A DNA stretch of 64,000 bases from Copromyces sp. CBS 386.78 (taxonomy: Eukaryota; Ascomycota; Sordariomycetes; Sordariales; Sordariaceae): positions 248,001-312,000 of the forward strand of contig MU839123.1 of NCBI GenBank assembly GCA_030685235.1, given 5' to 3'. The translations under genes and the position numbers were made by a program. Positions 23,664 to 33,445 of this stretch are shown one piece after another. Numbering within the stretch: position 1 is the first letter of the stretch; each line of letters opens with the position of its first letter. The notes under the pieces are model-generated. The model had not been told where the DNA came from. It saw only the letters and a program-made list of their open reading frames with translations, and did no database searches.

Positions 23664-24121
23664 GCTGCGACGGGAGGGTGCGTCCTTGGTCATGGTGTGG
23701 ATGGTCATGGAGAGCATGGGGATGCCGTCGCGCTTGGTGAGACGGAGGCTGGCGTGGTTGCTGTTGAGGGCGGATTTCAGGGCTCGTTGGAGCGGGCCCA
23801 GGGGAAGTTCTAGGTTGATGGTGTTGCTGGCTTCGGCGGATTGGATGTGGTAGCTGTCGAAGATGGTGTCGACCGAGAAGGAGGCCCATACTTGGGACCC
23901 GGTGTCGGGGATGACGGTGAACCTAACTGTATCATCGTCGAGCCGGACCCAGGCGATCTTTTCTAGAGTGTTGAGGGCGGCTACAAGCTCTGGGGAGGGA
24001 AACGCAGGTTAGAAGCAGAAGAAGGAGATGGTGAAGATATGTGTTCGAAGGAGGTGGGCAATTGGGATGGGGACTCACTGGAGAAGGTACGGATATTTCT
24101 GAGTTCTGTTTTGAAGCGCAT
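22786..24121 (-). CDS. hus1: HUS1, subunit of the 9-1-1 DNA damage checkpoint clamp
   Basis: PCNA-like clamp subunit that with Rad9 and Rad1 loads at damaged DNA to activate the ATR checkpoint. Exons are 24121-24079, 23989-22881 and 22812-22786; introns are 23990-24078 and 22813-22880. The product is 392 residues. It starts MRFKTELRNIRTFSKLVAAL, matching the Hus1 N-terminus. The C-terminal part has [26 protein letters not shown] and ends YYVTSYST, the typical closing strand. The last exon encodes only eight residues plus stop. The protein is about 110 residues longer than animal or S. pombe Hus1 because of a run of 28 Asn at residues 124-151 and a Gly/Asp-rich loop near the C-terminus. Without splicing at 22880 the frame runs on to a wrong tail at 22656. 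Confidence 0.9.
23580..23663 (-). repeat. AAC trinucleotide repeat encoding 28 consecutive Asn in HUS1
   Basis: Twenty-eight uninterrupted AAC codons (GTT on the plus strand), in frame and therefore translated. A pure codon run of this length is expected to vary in length between strains. Confidence 0.97.
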
Positions 24122-24622
24122 CTTTCCGGGACTCTATAACAATAACCATACGACCCAATGCTAGAGGATACAAACGAGTAATGGTAGGCGACAGAGAACT
24201 GAAAGAATTGATGTGAAGTTGAAGTAGGATGCCATTGACGGAAGGTGGGGATTTGATCACCAACTAAGAGCCCTGCTAGCGCGGGGTTGCCGCCTGTAGC
24301 GTCCCTATAAGATGTCCCTGGCCCCGGCATAAGGCTCCATTCGTACCTGCCTGCCTGCTATAGACTATCCTGACTCTTCAAATGTACATTCCGATCCGTT
24401 GCTCTTCCCATCCAACGAAATCCAACGAAGGAGAAGACAAAAGCACCCACAACATCCCTTAGTGAGCCTGGGTATAGTAGAAAGGAAACCTACTCCCGTC
24501 CCAGGCCAAGGTATGCCATCCCTAGATATCTAGACCATCTGAACTTTCGAGATTGCGATTGAAGACTTGGTCCCTCTCTAGCAGACCATCTTCCACACAA
24601 ACAAGACTGACTGAGCCAGGCC
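24122..24622. other. HUS1 upstream / RING gene downstream spacer
   Basis: A 501-bp interval between two tandem minus-strand genes. It should hold the HUS1 promoter and the 3' UTR of the RING gene. I see no further gene or clear motif. Confidence 0.5.
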
Positions 24623-25468
24623 TTACTTGGTGGAGGGACCCAAACTGAGACTTGTCAACGCCTGCCTATCCCACCACCACTCCCACTCATAATCCCTCGC
24701 GCCATTCCAGTTGTTATCGAATCGACGTTCGAATCGAGTCTCGAACCGAGCGGTTGCGTACTCTGCATCGTTCCACCTGTCGTCCATCGCCAGTGATGAA
24801 CTAAACATCTTTTTCAGCAAAAGCTTCCACCTCGACGTGCGCTGTCGTTTCCTGACGTGTCTCGCGGCCACCACTTTATGCCCGCTCGCAATCATCTCCG
24901 CGCAATACGCACAGTTGTACTGCATGGATCTCATGACGAGGGCTCGGATGGTCTCTCGGTTGATCTTGGCGGCGTTGCGGCCCTCGGTGACGAACAAGGC
25001 GGGCAGGACGGGATGGCCACAGCCGTGGACGAGCGAGTATCGGCACATGGGGCATTGCGGTCGGTCGTAGGCCACCATCTGGATGTAGTGCTTGATGCAG
25101 CGGCTCCCAAACATGTGTCCGCACGGCAGGACGCTCCAGCTCTCGACGATGCCTTCGGAGCTGGGAAAGCCGATCTCTTCGTGGCAGATGGGGCACATCT
25201 TGTCTGCGGGATCGGTTTCCTTTTCGGATTGTGCCTCGGCCTGCTTCTCTTTGACTCTCTCGGTCCAGCCGCTGTTCTTGCCTTTCGACGAGGCGAGCGG
25301 CTTGTTGGCTGGGGCAGCCAGGGCCCGGTGATCGAATAGTACTCGGCTCATGATGGTGTCGCGGATTGCTTCGATTAAGCCGTAGAGTTGGGACAAGATC
25401 CAGAGAGAGATAGCTATAAGAACTCCGAAGGGAGGTTCAGCCAAGTGTAAGAAGATGAATTCGAGCAT
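24623..25468 (-). CDS. Membrane-anchored RING finger protein (probable E3 ubiquitin ligase)
   Basis: Single-exon gene of 281 residues with its ATG at 25468. Residues 4-33 form one hydrophobic segment, probably a membrane anchor. The RING finger spans about residues 92-142, with C92-x2-C95, C116, H118, C124 and C139-x2-C142. The position that normally carries the fifth zinc ligand in CGHxF[HC]xxC is glycine here (CGHMFGSRC, G121). A CGHP motif (residues 150-153) follows the finger, and then a basic stretch (RHVRKRQRTSRWK). The C-terminus is rich in Trp and acidic residues. As a RING protein it is expected to recruit an E2 enzyme at a membrane; which membrane and what substrate are unknown. Confidence 0.75.
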   Translation of the reverse strand: MLEFIFLHLAEPPFGVLIAISLWILSQLYGLIEAIRDTIMSRVLFDHRALAAPANKPLASSKGKNSGWTERVKEKQAEAQSEKETDPADKMCPICHEEIGFPSSEGIVESWSVLPCGHMFGSRCIKHYIQMVAYDRPQCPMCRYSLVHGCGHPVLPALFVTEGRNAAKINRETIRALVMRSMQYNCAYCAEMIASGHKVVAARHVRKRQRTSRWKLLLKKMFSSSLAMDDRWNDAEYATARFETRFERRFDNNWNGARDYEWEWWWDRQALTSLSLGPSTK

Positions 25469-27096
25469 TTGGTGTAACGGTGGTTTGACACCAACAAGAT
25501 AAGGTTGGTTGGTTGGGGGCAGGGGTCAGATGAAAAGGTTATATCGGAATGTCTCGCTGAGGTGGGCGTTGGCACGCGCATAGGAGGCTGAAAAGGGTGG
25601 GCAACAAGGTCACCTCAACAAGAGAAGGGGAGAAGGATCACGATGTGGCAAAAAGATGGTTTCGTGAAGGTGTTGTCTGAGGACGAACAGAGCATTTCAA
25701 TAGGGGAAATTGTCTTTCTTACCTCGGGCAATGCGTTTAGCTTCCCTCCGATGTTATCTGTTGCAGCCGGCTCGTCTCCGTCAGTATCAGGAGTTCAAAT
25801 GTCGAGTTCGTGACACCGAATCTACGTCAAGGCCTGCGATCCTCGGCGTGCCGACTGCTTCGATGCGGAAAAGAATAAAAACAACAAAAAGCCGAGGAGG
25901 TGACGGTAGTAATACCGATGTATGTCGGCAGTGGATGTGTGGTTGAGTGCAGTTTTTAGCTTCGCAAGCTACCAATGAATGATGTGCCTGGAGGTGCATA
26001 AACCGGGCAATGAAGAGGAGGAAGATTTGGAAGTCCTTCTTTCTCTTGAAACAACCACAAGGCAGACTCACGGACGGACGCTTGGGTCAGTCGTTCACAT
26101 TTGGGTCGGCAACCACCAAAACAAACCCCCAGGTTCAGCCAATCAAACCATCCAGAACCATCAGCATGATCAAGCCAGCCCGAACCGCTGGGCATCCGAA
26201 AAGTCAGATAGCCCATCCCACGTGCTGTGATAGAGATAAGCATAACGGGTGATCTTTCGAGGTTGATATCTCGGTAGCTTTCTGAGGATATTTCATCTCA
26301 TCATGCTAGACGATGGTATGCGACAAGTCCCACATGTCCAAGTCTGTACCCACCTCATCCCTATTACGAGCTTGCATCAAATGATGCCCCAAGCTGCAGG
26401 AGGATATCAACCACCCCTCATGACGAAAAGACGAAGTAAAAAAGAGCCGGGATATAGTGTCATGGCACTGCTATCTTTTCAACAACAGATGCAGAGAAAC
26501 CCGAACTCGGTCGGTCTCCCTTGCACATGTTCCTGACATGTTGGCTACCAACGATGAGGCACAACAGTGAAGCATCCTGGTCCGCAACAACCAAGGTATC
26601 TCTGATAGCATGTCTGTCAAAGCTTTGCTTATCTGGCCTGGGATCCGGACTGTCACCCAGAAGCAATGGCTGATTGATATTATCGAAGGAATCATAGGTA
26701 CCGAAACGACAAACGCCCACATATGAGTTGAGGTCCGATGTGAAAGATGATGGTGAACTTATACACAGTAAGTTTTAGTGGTCCATAGTGGAGTCCCGCC
26801 AATACCGTGTGGGTCTGAATGTGTTTCATACAGTATTTCAATGTTTCATTGGACGCAGAGACCGTGCCCCACTGAATGGCCTTATACTACTGGCATTTCT
26901 TGGCAAGCAGTGGCTCAAAGGACAAGCCAAAGATCATCGTCGCCTCCAATAATTACGCGACCGACAACTTCATCCCCGACAACACCCAACATCACTTTCC
27001 TCGGTGTCGCCCATCCCGCTGCTTGGGACACGAACCGGCCGACGCTTTGTCGGCAAATTTTCGACCCTTCAGATTACCGATCCCAGTCGCTTCACC
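25469..27096. other. Divergent intergenic region RING / ES2
   Basis: 1.6 kb without a credible gene; the open frames in it are short and lack recognisable features. It should hold the promoters of both flanking genes. No repeat or RNA signal stands out. Confidence 0.55.
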
Positions 27097-28482
27097 ATGG
27101 CTTCAGAACCACCGATGTCGACGGCGCTCGTCCGCAAGAGGACCGACACCGAGTTGATGCCACCGCCGCCCCCTGCGAAAAAGATCAAACGACCAAAGAG
27201 AGTCATTGATGAAGACAGTTATACCGACGCCCTATCGCACATCATTGCTCGCGACTTCTTCCCAGGTCTACAAGAAGCAGAGTCACAGAGAGAGTATTTG
27301 GACGCCCTAGAATCAAAGGATCCAGAATGGATTTCGAGCGCCACCCAGCGTCTGCAGCAAGCCATGACCCCCGGCCGGCATCAGACACCTAACCGCCCCT
27401 TCCATTCCGCGTCATCAGGCCCCGGTTCCGAAACGCCCATGGGCTACGCCGGCGACACCCCGATGAGTACGATATCCTCGAGAACCGTGCAGGAAAAGAG
27501 CAAGCTCGACACGAACATGAGCCTGGGCGCATTCCAGGCAAAGTACACCAGCGAAGACAACGAGAGTTTCTACAAGTTGCTGGATAAGCAGAATCAGAAG
27601 AGGGCGGAAAAGCACGCTTGGCTGTGGAACGGGAACAAGTTACCTTCGAAGCAACAACTCAAGCAAAGGGAGGTGGAACAGAAGCTGCTCGAGAGCGGAA
27701 AGAGTCTGGTAGATGATGGATTTAAGAAGGACCGCCTCGCGATCAAGAGCAAGGATGATGACCGGCCAGCTGCCCCGGCGCATTGGAAAGCAAAACCGAA
27801 CAACGAACTGATGTTCGTACCGGAAGGCGTGGACGGGGTGTTGGAGACGCCGGCGGAGCAGGCGCAAAGAGAATCACGAGCCGAGCCGAAGAGGATCATG
27901 TACGAAAACACACGAGTTCCGCAACCTTATGTGCCTCCAGAAGATAACCGAACAAGGGCTTCATCACCGTCACTCTCAGATATCAGGAATGCGATTGCGG
28001 GCAATCGACGTGCTTGCGATACGGAGACCAGCGTCGGAGGAGGTGGCGAGACACCGCGGATCAACGGTTACGCCTTTGTCGATGACGAAGAACCAGAGCC
28101 TCCGCGGAAAACATGCACAACATCACTCCCGGTTATCGATCTTGGTCCAGGCGATGCAACACCAAACCCGTTCCACCTTCAGGAGCAAAGAAAGAAAGAA
28201 GCGCTGCATCATCGTATGGTGGACCGGATATCACAATCCAAAAGAACGTCCGCGAAACTGGGACTGACTGGAAAGGTGGAGCGTACGCCTATACCCAAAT
28301 TCCCGAGTAGTCCCCGGGTTTCGGGCGGGCTGACGCCGGCTGCCCAAAGGTTATGGAGCAAGATTGGTAGCTCGGGGGGAAAGACTCCCAGCTCACCGTT
28401 TAGCGGTGAGATTACGAGGACACCAAGAGCTGCTACGCCGAAAGTCAAGAAGACATCTGGCTTGCGGAATCCGATGAAGTAA
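27097..28482 (+). CDS. ES2/ESS2 (DGCR14) family nuclear protein, spliceosome C-complex component
   Basis: Single-exon gene of 461 residues. Translation starts at the ATG at 27097; the 93 bp of open frame before it begins only with GTG. The family hallmarks are in order. KRVIDEDSYTDALSHIIARDFFP is the N-terminal signature near residues 33-55. TNMSLGAFQAKYTSEDN is in the middle, followed by WLWNGNKLPSK and APAHWKAKPNNELMFVPEG. The C-terminus carries TPxPKF and TPAAQRL-type Thr-Pro motifs and a basic tail. The protein is known as Bis1 in fission yeast and ESS-2 in worm, where it affects pre-mRNA splice-site choice. In this intron-rich genome a splicing role is likely but inferred from family. 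Confidence 0.9.
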   Translation: MASEPPMSTALVRKRTDTELMPPPPPAKKIKRPKRVIDEDSYTDALSHIIARDFFPGLQEAESQREYLDALESKDPEWISSATQRLQQAMTPGRHQTPNRPFHSASSGPGSETPMGYAGDTPMSTISSRTVQEKSKLDTNMSLGAFQAKYTSEDNESFYKLLDKQNQKRAEKHAWLWNGNKLPSKQQLKQREVEQKLLESGKSLVDDGFKKDRLAIKSKDDDRPAAPAHWKAKPNNELMFVPEGVDGVLETPAEQAQRESRAEPKRIMYENTRVPQPYVPPEDNRTRASSPSLSDIRNAIAGNRRACDTETSVGGGGETPRINGYAFVDDEEPEPPRKTCTTSLPVIDLGPGDATPNPFHLQEQRKKEALHHRMVDRISQSKRTSAKLGLTGKVERTPIPKFPSSPRVSGGLTPAAQRLWSKIGSSGGKTPSSPFSGEITRTPRAATPKVKKTSGLRNPMK

Positions 28483-29199
28483 ACAAATGGGGGGGGATTA
28501 TGGGTCGGTAGAAGGATGAACGGAGCGAACTGTCTTTAAAAACAATATGATACCCAGACGACATGAGCGTCATACATGGAAGAATTGAGATTAGGTACTT
28601 GGAAGAAACATGATGGTTGGTAAGCCGGATAGATGGCATATTGTTCTAGAACAAATGGGATCAGCGAAATGCCTAGACATAAACCATGTCAAAAATGATC
28701 ACCAAGTTAAAAGTCTATATTATACATCACGTATACGCCCCAGGTGGTCAGCGATGAGTTCTAGATGATGAAAGATCAAAGGAACAGGAGACGGAATTGT
28801 CGAGAATGGGTAAGGGTTACATTACCAAGTTTCCGGGTCAATACCACGCTAGCAGGGGCCCCTGGACCGTTTCTCACGATGCCGAGCCGGGTCCAAAAAT
28901 TTGCGGCTCGACTTCGGCAGCCCAGGCGTCCCTTCGGTTCACTTCACAAGTCACTTTCAGCGCCCATCGTCCGCTATCTCTGGCACTTCATCCGCTGTCA
29001 CTTCATATTTCTCCATGCCCACTCCACCGGATTGAATGAGATGGGATGCGAATGAGAGAGTGAAACGTATCATTCCATAAAAGCCGACTAATACCTCAAC
29101 CAACCTCATCCTTCCTTTCGTTGCTCTTTTTCAACTACGGCATTGATCGTGGTCTTCTCACAATCTTTTCGAAAATAAAAAACAATAAACGGAAAAAAC
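28483..29199 (+). promoter_or_regulatory. ES2 3' region and COQ8 promoter
   Basis: 717 bp between two tandem genes, with no reading frame of interest. A TATA-like ATAAAA lies about 125 bp before the COQ8 start, within CCATAAAAGCC near 29077-29083. Confidence 0.35.
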
Positions 29200-31512
29200 A
29201 TGAGGTTCGCCGACTTGCTCGTAGACCTGGCCGCCGTGGCTAGTGCCTCCCGCTCCGTTGCCGGCAAACACGTTGCCCTCCGGGCCAGCCAGATCGACAG
29301 ATACAGTAAGACGAGTAGTATTGCTGGTCTTGCCAAGGATCTTGGGAAGGGCAAGCAACAGCAGCAGCAGCAGCAATATTACCAACAACTGACACCGGAG
29401 ACGCAACAGCAGGATGTGGTTCAAAGTCAAAGTCAACAACCGGAACAAGGAGTGTGGGTTGGGGAGGTTGTTAGGGTGAAGGAAGAGGTGCCGGTTCAAC
29501 AACAACCAGCGCCGGTTGATGCTCAGTCCGAGGTTCCCCCATCACCACCAGCGTCCGAGGCCAAGATGACTGCCGCTGCACCAGAGCCCCCGAAGTCGAC
29601 ACCCAAGCCGTTCACCCCTGCGCCATGGGCAAACAGGAAACCCCTTCCTCAGCCCAGCCCCTTCCCCAAGCCACCAAGGATCGGCGTCAAGAGCATAATA
29701 CCTGGACTACCAGCGGACCTGACAGCATTGAAGGGCGGGGCCGGTGTTGGAGAGGCTGATGTAGATCTCAGCAGCATCTTCATGACGAACAAGGGCTCCA
29801 AGATCCTGGAGGAGTTAAACAAGGAGCCTACGGTTCCCGGAGTTGAGGTCACCCCTGAGCCGGTTCCCGCCGTTGTCCCGGAACCTAAGACGACCAAGGT
29901 TGAGGTTAAGGCGGAGGAGGAGGCACAAGTCATCGAGAAACCAGTAGAGGAGCAATCAGTCCAGAAGACTGCTGTTGAAGAGGTCGAACAGCCCAAGGTT
30001 GAGGAAGACAAGTCAACTCCGGTCCCGGAAACCCCGGCTGCTGCCGTAAAGGCCACACCACCACAAGAACCAAAGACCCCCAAGCTCACGCAAGAGGATG
30101 CGGACCTGGTTGCCGAGCTCACAGGGTCTTCTCCTCTCCCAGCCTCTACCCGCCACGAGCTCCGCGAGTCCAAGGTCCCCGCCTCCCGCATCAGCAGACT
30201 CTGGAACTACGGCGGTCTCGCCGCCGGAATGATGGCCGGCGCCATCGGCGAAGGATTCAGTCGAGCCATCGGCGGCGGCAGTTCCGGCTCCGTCATGCTC
30301 AGCCCAGGCAACGTCGAGCGGCTGGTCTCCCGCCTTTCCCGCATGCGCGGCGCGGCCCTCAAGCTAGGACAAATGATGTCGATCCAAGACTCCAAGATGC
30401 TCCCGCCGACGATCCAGGAGGTCTTCCAGCGGGTGCAGGACCGAGCCGATTACATGCCCGCGTGGCAGCGCGACCGGGTGTTGGTGTCCAACCTGGGCGC
30501 CGACTGGCGTTTACTTTTTGACGAGTTCGAAGAGAAACCCATTGCCGCCGCCTCCATCGGCCAAGTCCACCGCGCCACGCTCAAATCGAACGGCACCCGC
30601 GTGGCCGTCAAGATCCAGTTCCCGGGAGTCGCAGACTCCATCAACTCGGACCTCGACAACCTCGCCATCCTGCTGGCCGCCACCAAGCTTTTGCCAAAGG
30701 GTCTGTACCTGAACAAAACCATCGACAACGCGCGCACCGAGCTAGCGTGGGAATGCGATTACTTGCGCGAAGCCGAGTGCGCCGCCCGCTATCGGGAACT
30801 CCTCGCCGTCGGCGGACAGGAAGACGCCATCTTTGCCGTCCCGCACATCTTCCAGGAAGCCAGCGGCAAACAGGTCCTGACGATGGAGTGGATGGACGGC
30901 GTGGGCGTGACGCGCATTGCGGATTTCTCGCAGGAGCAAAAGGACTGGATCGGCACGCAGATCTTGAGACTGTGTCTGCGCGAGATCACCGAGTTCAAGT
31001 TCATGCAGACGGATCCCAACTGGACCAACTTCCTGTACAACCCGCAAAAGCAGCGGCTGGAGCTGTTGGATTTTGGCGCCTCGCGCGAGTACCCGGACGA
31101 GTTCATTTCCTTGTACATCCGCCTGCTGGAAGCCGCTTCGCGTGGTGACCGCCCCGCGGTGAAATCCCTCTCGGAAGAACTGGGCTACCTGACGGGTCAC
31201 GAGAGCAGAGCCATGCTGGAGGCGCATATCAATAGTGTCGTCACCCTCGCTGAGCCGTTCCTCCAGAGCGCGCCGGAGGTGTACGATTTTAGGGACCAGA
31301 CCATCACGGAGAGGGTGAAGGCGCAGATCCCCGTCATGATTCATGAGCGGCTGGCGCCGCCGCCCGAGGAGACGTATAGTCTCCATAGGAAGCTCAGCGG
31401 GGCTTTCTTGTTGTGTGCGAGGTTGGGAAGCAGGGTTAGGTGTAGGGAGATGTTTGAGAGGGCTTTGGAGAAGACGGCGTATTTTGGTGGGAATGAGGGG
31501 AAGAGGCAGTGA
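29200..31512 (+). CDS. COQ8/ABC1 (UbiB/ADCK) atypical kinase for coenzyme Q biosynthesis
   Basis: Mitochondrial atypical protein-kinase-like ATPase needed to assemble the ubiquinone biosynthetic complex. Single exon of 770 residues with its ATG at 29200. The invariant family motif KxGQ is KLGQ at 388-391, and the Ala-rich nucleotide loop reads [11 protein letters not shown] around 449-452. The ATP-binding lysine is K471 in VAVKIQFPG. The ECDY motif lies in WECDYLREA, and the metal-binding DFG is D624-G626 in LELLDFGAS. The catalytic half matches UbiB/ADCK proteins closely. The first about 330 residues form a Gln-, Pro- and Glu-rich extension that makes the protein about 270 residues longer than yeast Coq8. 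A short basic N-terminus is compatible with mitochondrial targeting. Confidence 0.92.
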   Translation: MRFADLLVDLAAVASASRSVAGKHVALRASQIDRYSKTSSIAGLAKDLGKGKQQQQQQQYYQQLTPETQQQDVVQSQSQQPEQGVWVGEVVRVKEEVPVQQQPAPVDAQSEVPPSPPASEAKMTAAAPEPPKSTPKPFTPAPWANRKPLPQPSPFPKPPRIGVKSIIPGLPADLTALKGGAGVGEADVDLSSIFMTNKGSKILEELNKEPTVPGVEVTPEPVPAVVPEPKTTKVEVKAEEEAQVIEKPVEEQSVQKTAVEEVEQPKVEEDKSTPVPETPAAAVKATPPQEPKTPKLTQEDADLVAELTGSSPLPASTRHELRESKVPASRISRLWNYGGLAAGMMAGAIGEGFSRAIGGGSSGSVMLSPGNVERLVSRLSRMRGAALKLGQMMSIQDSKMLPPTIQEVFQRVQDRADYMPAWQRDRVLVSNLGADWRLLFDEFEEKPIAAASIGQVHRATLKSNGTRVAVKIQFPGVADSINSDLDNLAILLAATKLLPKGLYLNKTIDNARTELAWECDYLREAECAARYRELLAVGGQEDAIFAVPHIFQEASGKQVLTMEWMDGVGVTRIADFSQEQKDWIGTQILRLCLREITEFKFMQTDPNWTNFLYNPQKQRLELLDFGASREYPDEFISLYIRLLEAASRGDRPAVKSLSEELGYLTGHESRAMLEAHINSVVTLAEPFLQSAPEVYDFRDQTITERVKAQIPVMIHERLAPPPEETYSLHRKLSGAFLLCARLGSRVRCREMFERALEKTAYFGGNEGKRQ

Positions 31513-31852
31513 GGAAGTGTATGTGTGAGGTGAGATGTATGTGTGTATGATATAGTGGGGATAGATTCGGTGGGTTACATAAAGAGTTTCTGAAGTCTTT
31601 CTTGTTCCATGTACATTTCAGCCAAATGTTAGTAAGGGGATTTCCTCGAGGACTTTCACACCAAGAGCACAGAAGCATAGCCAGCAAGCATCTGTGAGAT
31701 GATTGTATAATAGACGTATAGATTACCATCCCGAACTTTTGACAGCCTTTATAACTGACCATGACATATATCTCCAATAAGACCACCTCTAGTTATACCA
31801 GTTACACCCCAGTAACATCGACACAAAAACTCCGATGAATACCACCCCTTAC
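31513..31852. other. Convergent spacer COQ8 / RRP36
   Basis: 340 bp between converging genes, with no gene seen. Confidence 0.55.
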
Positions 31853-32907
31853 CTATCTATCCTCAGCCGTCCGTCTCGCCAACGGCAACGCCTTCTTCTC
31901 CTTACCCGCAATCTTCTTCCTCTTGCGCTCAATCGCCTTGTCGACCTGGCTCTTCTTCATGCTCGCAAACTGCTCGACAAGCAACTGCTTCTTCTGCTCG
32001 CTCTTCTTGAGGTAGAACGGCGTCTTGCCCTCCTTGATGAGCTCCTTCTCCTTCTTCTTGTGCTCGCTCAACAGCTCGCGCTCCTTATCCTTTCTGATGC
32101 GCGCCTTCTTCTTGCTCTCCATCGACAGCAGCGCCCGCTGCAGCTCCTCCTTTTCGTGCGCGTCTTTCGTCTTCTTGATGGCGATCCGCAGCTGCTTCAT
32201 CTCGTCCTCCTGGTAGTCGTCCAAAAAGGAGTAGGCTTTGCGAGCCTTGATCTCGTCTACCACGGCCTTGCTGCCGCCCGAGATGCTGCCGCCGAGGCCG
32301 GGGGGCGCGAAGCGAGGGTCCCGTGCTTTGGGCTTGGCGGGTCCGTCGTTGTTGGTGAGGAACTCGCGCCGACGAGAGACGGGCTTTTTGGAGGTCATCT
32401 CCACTGGCGCGTGCTTGTTGGTGCGGTGGTGCTTCTCGACTTTGGATTTCAGGCCCTTTTCGATCTCGGTCTTCCAGTTGGGCTCTTCTTTCTCTTCGTC
32501 GTCGGACTCGTCCTCGCCACCTTTACCCTTCTTCTTTTTCTTCAGGGAGCCGAGAGAAGCTTGGGCTCGGGCGAGGGCACCAAATGAGAGCTGGGCGGCA
32601 TCTATGCCGGCGCCGCCGTGCTCTGAAGGTGCATCGGACTCCTATTGTGCATGTTAGTCACAATTTTGATTCTATTTTCCAATTTTTTTTTTTCCCTTAC
32701 ATCATCACTGCCCTCCTCATCCTCTTCATCCTCCTCCTCCTCGGTGTCGCTGCCTGTGTGGAAGCCGCCACCCTCTTCCTCACTAGGAGCCTCATCTGAG
32801 CTCCCCTCCTCCACATCCGAATCGGGCTCGGCTTCAAATCTGGGGCGAACACGTCTGTTGAGCTTAGCGCCTAGCGTAGGGGGGGCTTTCCGCTTAATCG
32901 CAGGCAT
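31853..32907 (-). CDS. rrp36: RRP36, rRNA biogenesis protein (SSU processome)
   Basis: Nucleolar protein required for the early cleavages that release 18S rRNA. Exon 1 is 32907-32701, the intron 32642-32700 (GTAAGG..CTAAC..TAG, 59 bp) and exon 2 32641-31853, giving 331 residues. The N-terminus is basic (MPAIKRKAPPTLGAKLNRR) and is followed by a long Asp/Glu tract of the kind found in nucleolar proteins. The conserved block contains DPRFAPPGLGGSI and YSFLDDYQEDEMKQLR. A highly charged predicted coiled coil follows (ESKKKARIRKDKERELL) and then the signature EGKTPFYLKKSEQKKQLL. The tail is Lys-rich, ending KIAGKEKKALPLARR. These match the RRP36 (DUF947) family along its length. It is divergent from the NIF-domain gene. 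Confidence 0.93.
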
Positions 32908-33445
32908 TTTGTGCTCGTTTGTGGGCCGAAATATCGTCTTTTGTAAGTTTTGTCCTTACTCTTCTTGCGGTGACAACTTCTTCCGTTGGAGGTCTTGATT
33001 TAATGTGGGAACAATGGCTTGACTGCGCGAACAACAGCGGACGAATGAGAGATGTATGAGTGAAGTCAGATGGATATGTGTAATTGGTTGTAGAATTGGC
33101 GTTGAAAGTTCTGCCGCCTGCAAGTGAAGTTCCCAAGCCCCGCTTTTAAGGCCGCGCACGACACATGATTGGTTCAAAATTCGACCGAAACATTCACCCT
33201 TCCCCTAAAAAGCATGAGGCCGGGTGCAGGCGTACAACATCACTGCTTAGAAAAGTGCAACTGCATCTCATTGAGCCGTTTGGAGGTCTAGTAACACGGC
33301 TTGTTGCATACCTTATCCATTATCGCATTTCATCCCAGCAGCTTGCGGCCTACACCTGAACGCGAGCCGGGTCGATTCCAGACGATTGGAGCCAAGCGGT
33401 CCGTAGCGGCACCTTTTACACCGGCCTCGCCTTTTCATCTCAAGA
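32908..33445. promoter_or_regulatory. Divergent promoter RRP36 / NIF-domain gene
   Basis: A 538-bp head-to-head interval without a gene. No motif I can name with confidence. Confidence 0.4.
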
